From an uncultured Lachnospiraceae bacterium (GTDB lineage Bacteria; Bacillota; Clostridia; Lachnospirales; Lachnospiraceae), in assembly GCA_910584845.1 (NCBI GenBank), contig CAJUDH010000008.1, forward strand, positions 1-64,000: 64,000 nucleotides of DNA. Reading direction: 5' to 3'. The notes under the pieces were generated by a model that saw nothing but the letters and a program-made list of their open reading frames with translations, did not search any database and had not been told where the DNA came from. The position numbers and the translations under genes were made by a program. This document shows, piece after piece, positions 51,509 through 60,700 of this stretch. The first letter of the stretch is position 1, and each line of letters starts with the position of its first letter.

Positions 51509-53293
51509 GTGGAGAAAATTTTAAATTTGATTACTGCGGAGATGAAAAAGGCATTTGCCCGGTGCGGGTATGAGGAATCTTATGCCAAGGTGGTGCTTTC
51601 CAACCGTCCGGATTTGTGCGAGTACCAATGCAACGGGGCCATGGCGGCGGCCAAAGCATATAAGAAAAAACCCATTGACATTGCCGGCCAGGTGGTAGAA
51701 AGCCTGCGCGCCGCCCGGGACGAAGGGGGGGCGGCCATGTTTTCAGAGGTTCAGGCGGTAATGCCGGGATTTATCAACCTGCGCCTTGCAGGAGGTTTTT
51801 TGGCCGGCTACCTGAACGGGATGCAGCGGGAGGGAAAGCTGGGCCTGGAGGAACCTGGCCATGGCGAGACTATTATTGTAGATTATGGCGGCGCAAACGT
51901 GGCAAAACCGTTGCATGTGGGGCACTTGCGCTCGGCGGTGATCGGGGAATCCATCAAACGGATGGGGAATTTTTTAGGCTACCACATGGTCGGCGACGTA
52001 CATTTGGGCGATTGGGGCTTACAGATGGGGCTGATTATTGAGGAACTGCGAAGCCGGAAGCCAGAGCTGCCTTACTTTGACGAGGGCTATCAAGGGGAAT
52101 ATCCGTCCGAACCGCCTTTCACCATAGGGGAATTGGAAGAAATCTATCCGGCGGCCAGCATCAAGGCGAAAGGGGACGAAGCATTTAAGGAGCGGGCCCA
52201 GACGGCGACCTTTAAGCTGCAAAACGGCTATGGGCCTTATATTGCCATTTGGAGGCACATTATGGCCGTTTCGCTGGCAGACTTGAAAAAGAATTATGAC
52301 AGCCTGGACGTCCATTTTGATTTGTGGAAAGGGGAAAGCGACGCCCAGCCGTATATTCCATGGCTGATCGAAGACTTGCAGCAAAAAGGGCTGGCCTATG
52401 AAAGCCAGGGGGCCCTGGTGGTGGATGTGGCCCGGGATTCGGACGCCAAGGAGTTTCCCCCCTGTATTATCCGCAAGTCGGACGGGGCGGCGCTATATGC
52501 CACCTCAGATTTGGGGACGATCCTGGAGCGGGAGAAGCTGTATGCCCCTGCCAAATATATTTATATAACGGACAAACGCCAGGAACTGCATTTTACCCAA
52601 GTGTTCCGGGTAGCTAAAAAGGCCGGTTATGTAAAGGAAGATACGCCCATGGTCCATATTGGGTTCGGGACTATGAACGGCAAAGACGGCAAGCCTTTCA
52701 AGACCAGGGACGGGGGCACCATGCGGCTGGAGTGCCTGATTGGCGACATTAACGAGGCCGTCTACGGGCGGATCCGGGAAAACCGGACCATGCCGGATGA
52801 AGAGGCAGCACAGACAGCCAAAACCGTAGGGCTGGCGGCGCTCAAATATGGGGATTTGTCCAATCAGGCCGCAAAGGATTATATCTTTGACCTGGAGCGT
52901 TTTTCTTCGTTTGAAGGGAATACCGGGCCTTATATCCTTTATACAATCGTGCGGATCAAATCCATTTTGGCAAAATGCAAGGAAGCGTCCGGCCAGGCAA
53001 AGGAAGCCAGGATCCTGGCGGCAGAAGGCGGTACGGAAAAGGGGCTGATGCTGGAACTGTCCAAATATAACGACGCTCTGCTAAACGCTTTTGCAGAAGC
53101 GGCCCCCCATAAGGTTTGCCAGTATGTATACGACTTAGCCAACGCTTTTAACGGGTTTTACCGGGACAACAAGATCTTGGCCCAGGAAGATAAAGCCTTG
53201 CAGGCCAGCTGGATCCGGTTGATTACTTTGACCAAGGACGTGTTGGCCACATGCATCCATGTGCTTGGCTTTGAAGCGCCGGACCAAATGTAG
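51509..53293 (+). CDS. argS: Arginyl-tRNA synthetase
   Basis: The 594-residue class I synthetase starts at GTG 51509 after TAAGAGGAGACGAGAAAC. It has the N-terminal Add1 domain, the HIGH-type motif NVAKPLHVGHLRSAVIGESI, and the family's degenerate KMSKS region around FGTMNGKDGKPFKTRDGGTM. The C-terminal DALR anticodon-binding domain contains ALLNAFAEAAPHKVCQYVYD. It charges tRNA-Arg. No T-box is visible in the 76-base leader. It lies 15 bases upstream of the ParB/PnrA-like gene, so some co-transcription is likely. Confidence 0.97.
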   Translation: MEKILNLITAEMKKAFARCGYEESYAKVVLSNRPDLCEYQCNGAMAAAKAYKKKPIDIAGQVVESLRAARDEGGAAMFSEVQAVMPGFINLRLAGGFLAGYLNGMQREGKLGLEEPGHGETIIVDYGGANVAKPLHVGHLRSAVIGESIKRMGNFLGYHMVGDVHLGDWGLQMGLIIEELRSRKPELPYFDEGYQGEYPSEPPFTIGELEEIYPAASIKAKGDEAFKERAQTATFKLQNGYGPYIAIWRHIMAVSLADLKKNYDSLDVHFDLWKGESDAQPYIPWLIEDLQQKGLAYESQGALVVDVARDSDAKEFPPCIIRKSDGAALYATSDLGTILEREKLYAPAKYIYITDKRQELHFTQVFRVAKKAGYVKEDTPMVHIGFGTMNGKDGKPFKTRDGGTMRLECLIGDINEAVYGRIRENRTMPDEEAAQTAKTVGLAALKYGDLSNQAAKDYIFDLERFSSFEGNTGPYILYTIVRIKSILAKCKEASGQAKEARILAAEGGTEKGLMLELSKYNDALLNAFAEAAPHKVCQYVYDLANAFNGFYRDNKILAQEDKALQASWIRLITLTKDVLATCIHVLGFEAPDQM

Positions 53294-53308
53294 GAAGGAG
53301 GCCTTGCT

Positions 53309-55288
53309 ATGGCATTATATGATTACAACAATGCATTGCGCCAAGGAAAAAAGCGGTACCAGGAGGCGGTGCTGAAAGGCCAGTACCCCTATTTGCCGGT
53401 ATTGGACGACATTTTGTCCAACACCGATATTGTGTCTGAGGTGAACCTGGGCATTATTGACGTGCCCCTGGAGCGGATTGTAGGAACCAAGACCCAAGGC
53501 CGGACCCAGGCTTTTGCCAGCAACTTTATGCCGCTTTTAGGGGAAAGGTCAGAGTTTGGGGCGAAATGGGCCTATCTGTATGACCACCAGATCCAAGAAG
53601 GGATCCATGACCCTATTATGGTTTATGAACTGATGAACCGCTATTATGTGCAGGAGGGGAACAAGCGGGTCAGCGTGCTGAAATACCTTAACGCTTACAG
53701 CATTACCGCCTCTGTCATCCGCCTGATCCCGCGGCGCAGCGACAACCGGGAGACAAAACTATATTATGAGTTTTTGGATTTTTACCAAGTGTCCTTTAAC
53801 TGTGACGTCTGGTTTAGCCGGGAGGGGAGCTATAACCGGCTGCTGGAAGCCATGGGGAAAAAGCCGGGGGAGGCCTGGAGCGATGATGACCGGCAATATT
53901 TTAAGGCCATTTACGACCGGTTCCTTAAAGTTTTCCAAGGGGTCCGTACTTCGGAACTGGAGCTGACGGCTTCGGACGTTTTCTTAATATATGTAGAGTT
54001 TTTTGGTTATGATGAGGTAAAAGAACGGACAGGGGAACAGATTAAAAAGGACTTGAACCGGATTTGGGACGAACTGCTTTTAACTTCCCGGGGCAGCGGG
54101 ATCACCTTGGTGGAAAAGCCGGAAGCCAAGGAAGGGGCCGCCCCTTCCAAACTGCTGAACTGGCTGATCCCCGGGACGGTCACTGAGCCGGAACAGCTCC
54201 GGCTGGCTTTTATTTATCCCAGCAACAAAGAGGATTCCAGCTGGGTATATGCCCATGAGTTGGGGCGGATGTACCTGGGCCAGTGCTTCGGGGGGAAACT
54301 GCGGACCCAGGCATTTGAAAATGCCAAGACGGAAGGCCAGGTTATGGAGGCCATCGAGCAGGCGGTGGCGGGTGGGTGCAATGTGATATTCACCGTAGCC
54401 CCCCAAATGGCGGCCACCAGTGTAAAAGCGGTGATTAAATATCCGAAACTGCGTATTTTTAACTGTTCGGTCAATATGTCCTATTCGTCTATCCGCACGT
54501 ATTACGCCCGCATGTATGAATCCAAGTTTTTAATGGGGGCGCTGGCGGCGGCCATGAGCAAGAACGATAAGCTGGGCTATATTGCCGACTACCCTATATA
54601 CGGCATGGTTTCCAATATCAACGCTTTTGCCATGGGCGCCAAAATGATCAACCCCCGGGCGAAAGTCTACCTGAAATGGTCCGGCCTTAAAGAGCACCAT
54701 TGCCGCCAGGAGCTGGAACAGGAAGGCATTACCCACATCTCCGGCGAGGATATTATTGCGCCGGTAAAAGCTTCCCGGGAGTATGGGCTGTATTGCAAAA
54801 CCATGGACGGGATGGTGGAAAACCTGGCCACATCTTTATGCAATTGGGGGAAATTTTACGAACAGGTTGTAAAACTGATTTGCAAGGGGGAGCAGGAGGA
54901 CAAGAACTGGAAAGGGAAGAAAGCCATCAATTACTGGTGGGGCATGTCTGCCGACGTGATTGATGTGATTTGTTCCCAAAACCTCCCTTCCAGCACCAAC
55001 CGGCTCATCGACTTTTTGAAATGGTCCATCCGTTGCGGTTCGTTCCATCCGTTTGACGGGAAAATTTATGCCCAAAAAGGCCTGGTGATCGGCGGGGAAG
55101 GGCGTTGCCTGACGCCGGAGGAGATCATCCGTATGGGCTGGCTGTGCGACAATGTGGTTGGCCAGATCCCGCCATCGGGGCTGTTTAAAGAAGAAGCCCA
55201 GGCCATGATACAAATGAACGGCGTAAAAGCAGAGCAAACAGGCACGGAGGATAAGAAGGTTGAAAATTCTGGTATTGGCCGATTGTGA
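53309..55288 (+). CDS. Cytosolic fusion of a ParB-like domain and a BMP/PnrA-like ligand-binding domain
   Basis: The 659-residue protein has no signal peptide. Residues 30-150 resemble a ParB/sulfiredoxin-type domain: VPLERIVGTKTQGRTQAF, IHDPIMVYELMNRYYVQEGN and KRVSVLKYLN. From about residue 295 it looks like the nucleoside-binding BMP/PnrA family (LRLAFIYPSNKEDSSWVYAH, GGCNVIFTVAPQMAATSVKA, and MYESKFLMGALAAAMSKNDK). Such binding proteins are normally secreted lipoproteins, so a cytosolic fusion suggests a nucleoside or nucleotide sensor. I know of no characterised member. GGAAGGAGGCCTTGCT precedes the start. A metallophosphoesterase gene overlaps its end by 29 bases, which argues for a shared function. 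Confidence 0.75.
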   Translation: MALYDYNNALRQGKKRYQEAVLKGQYPYLPVLDDILSNTDIVSEVNLGIIDVPLERIVGTKTQGRTQAFASNFMPLLGERSEFGAKWAYLYDHQIQEGIHDPIMVYELMNRYYVQEGNKRVSVLKYLNAYSITASVIRLIPRRSDNRETKLYYEFLDFYQVSFNCDVWFSREGSYNRLLEAMGKKPGEAWSDDDRQYFKAIYDRFLKVFQGVRTSELELTASDVFLIYVEFFGYDEVKERTGEQIKKDLNRIWDELLLTSRGSGITLVEKPEAKEGAAPSKLLNWLIPGTVTEPEQLRLAFIYPSNKEDSSWVYAHELGRMYLGQCFGGKLRTQAFENAKTEGQVMEAIEQAVAGGCNVIFTVAPQMAATSVKAVIKYPKLRIFNCSVNMSYSSIRTYYARMYESKFLMGALAAAMSKNDKLGYIADYPIYGMVSNINAFAMGAKMINPRAKVYLKWSGLKEHHCRQELEQEGITHISGEDIIAPVKASREYGLYCKTMDGMVENLATSLCNWGKFYEQVVKLICKGEQEDKNWKGKKAINYWWGMSADVIDVICSQNLPSSTNRLIDFLKWSIRCGSFHPFDGKIYAQKGLVIGGEGRCLTPEEIIRMGWLCDNVVGQIPPSGLFKEEAQAMIQMNGVKAEQTGTEDKKVENSGIGRL

Positions 55289-55865
55289 GTCCAAATCGCT
55301 ATATGAATATTTTACGCCGGAGAAAATCCAAGGAGTGGATTTGATTTTGGCTTGTGGAGACCTGAAATGGAATTACCTTGATTTTTTTGCCAGCATGGCC
55401 AGCGTACCGGTGCTGTTTGTGCTGGGGAACCATGACCCGGCTTACGACCCGTCGGCTTGCGGCGGCTGTGTATGCATTGAAGACGACATCTACGTTTATA
55501 AAGGGGTCCGCATCCTGGGCCTGGGCGGCTCCATGCGTTACCACCCGGATGGGGATAACCAATATACGGAACGGGAAATGAAGCGGAGGATCCAAAAGCT
55601 ATGGTGGAAATTGTGGAAGAACAAAGGTTTTGACATCCTGGTATCCCACGCGCCGGCCGCCGGCGTCAACGACCTGCCTGACCTTCCCCACCGGGGTTTT
55701 TCCTGTTTCTTGCAGTTAATGGAAAAGTATAAGCCAGGGCTGTTTGTCCACGGCCATGTCCATGCCAATTACGGGGCCGGATTTAAAAGGGTGGACCAGT
55801 ACAAGGAGACGAAGGTACTAAACGCTTACGATTATTATATCATTGAGTATCCGGAAAAACCATAA
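55260..55865 (+). CDS. Calcineurin-like metallophosphoesterase
   Basis: The 201-residue protein shows the metallophosphoesterase signatures in a compact form: VLADCESKSLYEYF (first metal site, with DCE in place of DxH), LACGDLKW, VLGNHDPAYD, LVSHAP and FVHGHVHANYG. Replacement of the first His by Glu in the D-x-H motif is notable. I propose TTG 55260 as start (LKILVLAD) because AAGAAGG precedes it. It overlaps the ParB/PnrA-like gene by 29 bases, so they are coupled. The substrate is unknown. A strong terminator follows at 55888. Confidence 0.85.
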   Translation: MKILVLADCESKSLYEYFTPEKIQGVDLILACGDLKWNYLDFFASMASVPVLFVLGNHDPAYDPSACGGCVCIEDDIYVYKGVRILGLGGSMRYHPDGDNQYTEREMKRRIQKLWWKLWKNKGFDILVSHAPAAGVNDLPDLPHRGFSCFLQLMEKYKPGLFVHGHVHANYGAGFKRVDQYKETKVLNAYDYYIIEYPEKP

Positions 55866-55887
55866 ACGGCAAAAGCCTTTCCGGGAG

Positions 55888-55913
55888 GGGGGCACGCCTT
55901 ACGGCGTGCCCCC
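55888..55913. terminator. Intrinsic terminator after the phosphoesterase gene
   Basis: GGGGGCACGCC (55888-55898) pairs perfectly with GGCGTGCCCCC (55903-55913) around TTAC, followed by TTCTTGT. It closes the argS to phosphoesterase transcript and faces the minus-strand MATE gene. Confidence 0.8.
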
Positions 55914-56000
55914 TTCTTGTACGGCGGTTTTTCCCGGCGGTATAAGGGGGTTGCTTGCTCCGGGAAGTTTTTTGTTTCTGTGTCCGCTCTAACGCTTCCT

Positions 56001-57299
56001 CTAGTATTGATACCGTTTCTGATGTTTTATAAACATAAATAAAGATAAGGCCATTGCTGCAAGTTCTGCTGCCGGTGTTGCCAGCCATACGCCTGTCACC
56101 CCCAATAATGCCGGGAGTATCAGCATGGCAATCACCATGAATACAAAAGAACGGGAAAAGGCAAGGATAGCAGAAATAAGCCCGTTGGATAACGCCGTAA
56201 ACATTCCGCTTGTAAACACATTAAAGCCAATAAAAATAAGGGCAAAGGAACAAATGCGGTTCCCGGCAGCTGCCAGCCCATAAACCGGATTATCCGGGCG
56301 GGCAAATATTGATACAAGCGGCTTTGTAGCCACAATGGAAACAACTAAAGCAGCAACAGCAATAACACTGATAACCTTCAAACTCATTCGTACCAGTTTC
56401 TTTAGTTTTTCATGGTTTTGTTCCCCATAGTAAAAGCTGGCCATAGGCGCGACACCGTAAGAGTACCCTGTGTACAGGGAAGTTGCGAACATCAGCACAT
56501 ACATGATAATGGTAATCGCTGCGGCGCCGTTTTCCCCCACATATTTTAACATTGTCCAGTTAAACATCATGGTAACCATACCTGCCACCAGTGCGGTTGC
56601 CATTTCCGAACATCCATTTGTGGCAGCATGGAGCAAGGTTTTGAAGCGGCATACGGGTTTTACAAAATGAAGCATACGGTTCTTGTTGGAGAACATCACC
56701 ACACCTGCAACTGCCGTTACCGAATATCCTAAGCCGGTTGCAATGGCTGCTCCTGCAATACCCATATCCCGTATAGCAATGAATACATAATCAAGCGCCA
56801 TATTCAAAATACCGCCCACAATAGAGCAAACCATAGATAAAGCAGACTTTCCGGCGGCAATCATGTAGAGGGTAAAATTATTCATCAAAAGAATAGGGAC
56901 GGTAAAAATCAAATACCTGCTCAAATAAAGCTGGCAATAGGAAAATACTTTTGGCGACAGGGCCATGCTTTCAAAAACCGTGTCCATTACAAGATAGCCC
57001 AGGCAGGACATGATAAGCCCCACAATCACATTGACAATAATTAAAAATGTGAAATCTTCATTTGCTTCCCTTGTTTTTCGTTCGCCCGTTTTTTTCATAA
57101 TGACTGCGCTTCCGCCTGTGGCAAGCATGGTGGAAACCGCAGTTACCAATGAAATAATGGGGGCTGTCAGATTGACAGCGGATAAAGCGTCCGTTCCAAT
57201 CAGATTAGAAACAAACAAACCGTCTACCATGGTGTAAAAAGACATAAATACAGTCATGACAATGGTTGGAATGGCAAGTGTCTGTTGATGTAAGCGCAA
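56001..57299 (-). CDS. MATE family efflux transporter, 5'-truncated by a deletion
   Basis: The product of about 432 residues is a MATE transporter: TLAIPTIVMTVFMSFYTMVD, GLFVSNLIGTDALSAVNLTA and ATGGSAVIMKKTGERKTREA are typical of the DinF/NorM-like branch. The frame stays open upstream to 57503, but those residues are antisense to a MerR-type gene and cannot be native. Family-like sequence begins near 57290, with TTG 57299 the only nearby start-like codon and no good ribosome binding site. The native start and promoter were probably lost. The region is AT-richer than its surroundings. It is the fourth MATE gene in the window. Confidence 0.75.
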   Translation of the reverse strand: MRLHQQTLAIPTIVMTVFMSFYTMVDGLFVSNLIGTDALSAVNLTAPIISLVTAVSTMLATGGSAVIMKKTGERKTREANEDFTFLIIVNVIVGLIMSCLGYLVMDTVFESMALSPKVFSYCQLYLSRYLIFTVPILLMNNFTLYMIAAGKSALSMVCSIVGGILNMALDYVFIAIRDMGIAGAAIATGLGYSVTAVAGVVMFSNKNRMLHFVKPVCRFKTLLHAATNGCSEMATALVAGMVTMMFNWTMLKYVGENGAAAITIIMYVLMFATSLYTGYSYGVAPMASFYYGEQNHEKLKKLVRMSLKVISVIAVAALVVSIVATKPLVSIFARPDNPVYGLAAAGNRICSFALIFIGFNVFTSGMFTALSNGLISAILAFSRSFVFMVIAMLILPALLGVTGVWLATPAAELAAMALSLFMFIKHQKRYQY

Positions 57300-57691
57300 A
57301 TATTTCTTTTGAACAAGAAGTTGAACAAGTGGTTGCCGAAACAAAAAAATACCGGCTTCACCGTTTGCACGACGCATCCTATGGGTCAATGATTCCTGTT
57401 GAAAATCTGTTAGGGGGAAAATTTGACGAGTATACTGCCCTTTATATCGAAATGCCCTATCCCGTATCGAAAAAGGGGCTTCATTTGCAGCCAGCCGGAA
57501 CATATCTCCGTGCTTTCTGCAAAGGCAGTTGGGATAAAATTTCGGACAAATATAAAGAAATCCTTGCTTATGTGGATAAACATGGACTTTCCTTATATGG
57601 TTTTGCCTATGAAAAAGGTATCAATGAGCTTGTCATTGATACCTTAGATGACTATATAACGCAAATTGAAATCCCTGTAAAAACGGAATAG
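57266..57691 (+). pseudogene. MerR/BmrR-type regulator lacking its DNA-binding domain
   Basis: The 141-residue frame encodes only a GyrI/BmrR-like effector-binding domain: ASYGSMIPVENLLGGKFDEY, LHLQPAGTYLRAFCKGSWDK and YGFAYEKGINELVIDTLDDY. Full-length relatives have about 270 residues with an N-terminal MerR helix-turn-helix, which is absent. The frame opens at a TTG at 57266 inside the MATE gene on the other strand, with no ribosome binding site. A deletion evidently joined this fragment head to head with the MATE gene near 57285. The domain may be silent or act as a stand-alone ligand binder if expressed. Confidence 0.75.
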
Positions 57692-57753
57692 CGGGGCTTC
57701 TGCCAAGTGTGTTATTTTTGCTGCTTTATCGCACACGGGCATTATTTGCCAGG

Positions 57754-60700
57754 TTATAATTGTTTCTGGGCGGTGGCCAGCATTAATTTAATCCGGTTCA
57801 ACTGGTTGACTTCGCTGGCCCCGGGGTCGTAATCCACGGCGATAATGTTCGCCCCGGGATGCTTGCGCCGCAGCTCCTTAATAACCCCTTTCCCTACAAT
57901 GTGGTTGGGCAGGCATCCAAAGGGCTGGGTGCAGACGATGTTTTTCACCCCGCCGTGGATCAGCTCCAGCATTTCCCCGGTCAAAAACCAGCCTTCCCCG
58001 GTCTGGTTGCCCAATGACACAAATTCTTTTGCCATGTCGGCCAATTCCCATATGCGGGATGGCGGGGTGAAATGGCGGCTATTGCCCAGTTCTTTTCTTG
58101 CGGTTTTGCGCAAGTATTCCAATAATGATATGCCCATGTTGCACAGCCAGGCAGTGGAACGTTTCCCCCCCAGGTGGTCGGCGTTGAAATTATTGTTGTA
58201 AAAGCAATAGAGGAAGAAGTCCATCAAGTCCGGCATTACGGCTTCGGCCCCTTCGGCTTCCAACAGTTCCACGATATGGTTGTTGGCCAGGGGGGAGAAT
58301 TTTACCAGGATTTCCCCTACGATCCCCACCCTGGGCTTTTTGACGCCGCTCCTGGCAAGCCGGTCAAAATCCCTTACAATCCCCCGGATGTTCCGTCCGA
58401 ATTCCACCATGTTGGGGGACTTGGTGGAAAGGCTTTGGATGCACCGGCTTTTCCATTTTTCATGGAGCCGGTTGGCGGATCCGGGTTCGGCTTCGTATGG
58501 GCGGGTGGCATACAGCACCCGCATAAACACATCCCCGTATACGATGGCCTGCATGGATTTGGTAAGCAATGCCGGGGTGATGGTAAAGCCAGGGTTCTTC
58601 TCCATGCCGTTGGCGTTGACGGAAATAACCGGCACCTGGCCCATGCCGGCTTTTTCCAGGGCTCGGCGGATAAAGCCTATGTAATTGGAAGCCCGGCAGC
58701 CGCCCCCGGTTTGGGACATGAGGACCGCTGTGCGGCTTAAATCGTATTTGCCGGACAACAGGGCATCCATGACCTGCCCGATCACGATCAGGGAGGGGTA
58801 GCAGGCATCATTGTTGACGTAGCGGAGCCCTACGTCGATGGCGGAACGGTTGTGGTTTTGCAATACCTCCATCCGGTATCCGAAGCTGCGGATGGCCGGC
58901 TCCAGCAAGTCAAAATGGATCGGCGACATCTGCGGGCATAACAGGGTGTATTCCTTTTTCATGGCTTTGGTAAAGACTACCCGGTTGTAGGAGCTGGATA
59001 TGATTTTCCGACCGTAGTGTTTTTGGTCCCGCACCCGCAGGGCTGCGATCAGGGAGCGGATGCGGATGCGGGCCGCCCCCAGGTTGCTCACTTCATCAAT
59101 TTTCAGGACGGTGTAAATCTTTCCTGAACCAGTGAGGATGTCATGCACCTGGTCGGTAGTCACCGCGTCCAGGCCGCAGCCAAAGGAGTTTAACTGGATC
59201 AGGTCTAAAACGCCGCTCTGCTTTACGTAAGAGGCGGCCCGGTACAGGCGGGAATGGTACATCCATTGATCCGTGACCACCAAGGGCCTTTCTGCGTCGG
59301 CTAAATGGGAGACGGAGTCCTCCGTCAGCACGGCCAGGCCGTAGGATGTAATCAATTCCGGAATGCCGTGATGGATTTCCGGGTCGACATGGTAGGGGCG
59401 GCCGGCCAGTACGATGCCGTGGCGCCCGTTTCCTTCCAGCCAGGCAACGGTTTCCTCGCCTTTTTTCTCCATGTCGCGGCGGGAACGCATCAGTTCCTCC
59501 CAGCCTGCGTGGGCGGCTTTTTGGATTTCTACCGAGGAGATGTGGAATTCTTTTCCGACCTCCACAATCAGCTGCCGGGTCAACGTTTCCTCATCGGTAA
59601 AAGCAAGGAACGGGTTCAGGAAACGGACCGAAAATTCTTCCAGCTCTTCCATGTTGTTTTTTATGTTTTCCGGGTAGGAAGTGACCATGGGGCAGTTAAA
59701 ATGGTTCCCGGCCTGGGGCGTTTCGTTCCGTTCATAAAAGATGCAAGGGTAGAAAATATCCCGTATCCCCTGTTTGACCAGCCAGGCAATATGCCCGTGC
59801 ACCAGTTTGGCCGGATAACATTCGGACTCGCTGGGGATGGATTCTATGCCCAATTCGTAGATGTTTTTGGTGGACTGGGGCGATAGCACAGTGCGAAAGC
59901 CCAATTCCCGGAAAAACACGGCCCAGAACGGAAAGTCCTCGTACATGTTCAGGACGCGGGGGATGCCGATGGTGCCCCGGAGGGCTAAGTCCGGGGTAAG
60001 GGGCTCGTAGTCAAACATCCGGTGGAATTTATAATCAAATAAGTTGGGTACTTCTTCTTTTGTTTTTGTTTTGCCCAGGCCCCGTTCGCAGCGGTTGCCG
60101 CTGACAAACTGGCGGCCTGCGCCAAAGCGGTTTACGGTGAGCACGCAGTGGTTGGTGCAGCCTTTGCAGCGGGTCATAGCCGTATCGTAGTGGAGGCCGG
60201 TAATGGTTTCCAGGGGCAGCATGGACGTCTTTTTTGCCGGGTTTAGCGACAAGGCATGCCTGTGGCGTTCCCTGGCGATGAGGGCGGCCCCGAAAGCCCC
60301 CATGATCCCGGCGATGTCGGGCCGGACCGCCTGGCAGCCGGAAATCTTCTCAAAGCTGCGCAGCACGGCGTCATTATAAAAAGTGCCGCCCTGGACTACG
60401 ACATGGCTCCCCAGGTCCGACGGGCCGGTAATTTTGATTACTTTGAACAATGCGTTCTTTATAACCGAATAGGCCAGGCCGGCAGAAATATCTGCCACTA
60501 AAGCCCCTTCCTTTTGCGCCTGCTTTACGTTGGAATTCATAAATACGGTGCAGCGGGTGCCCAAATCCGTAGGGTTTTGGGCGAAAAGGGCTTCCCGGGC
60601 AAAATCCTCTACCTGGTAATTCAGGGAGTTGGCAAAGGTTTCAATGAAAGACCCGCATCCGGAGGAGCAAGCTTCGTTTAACTGGACGCTGTCTACCGTG

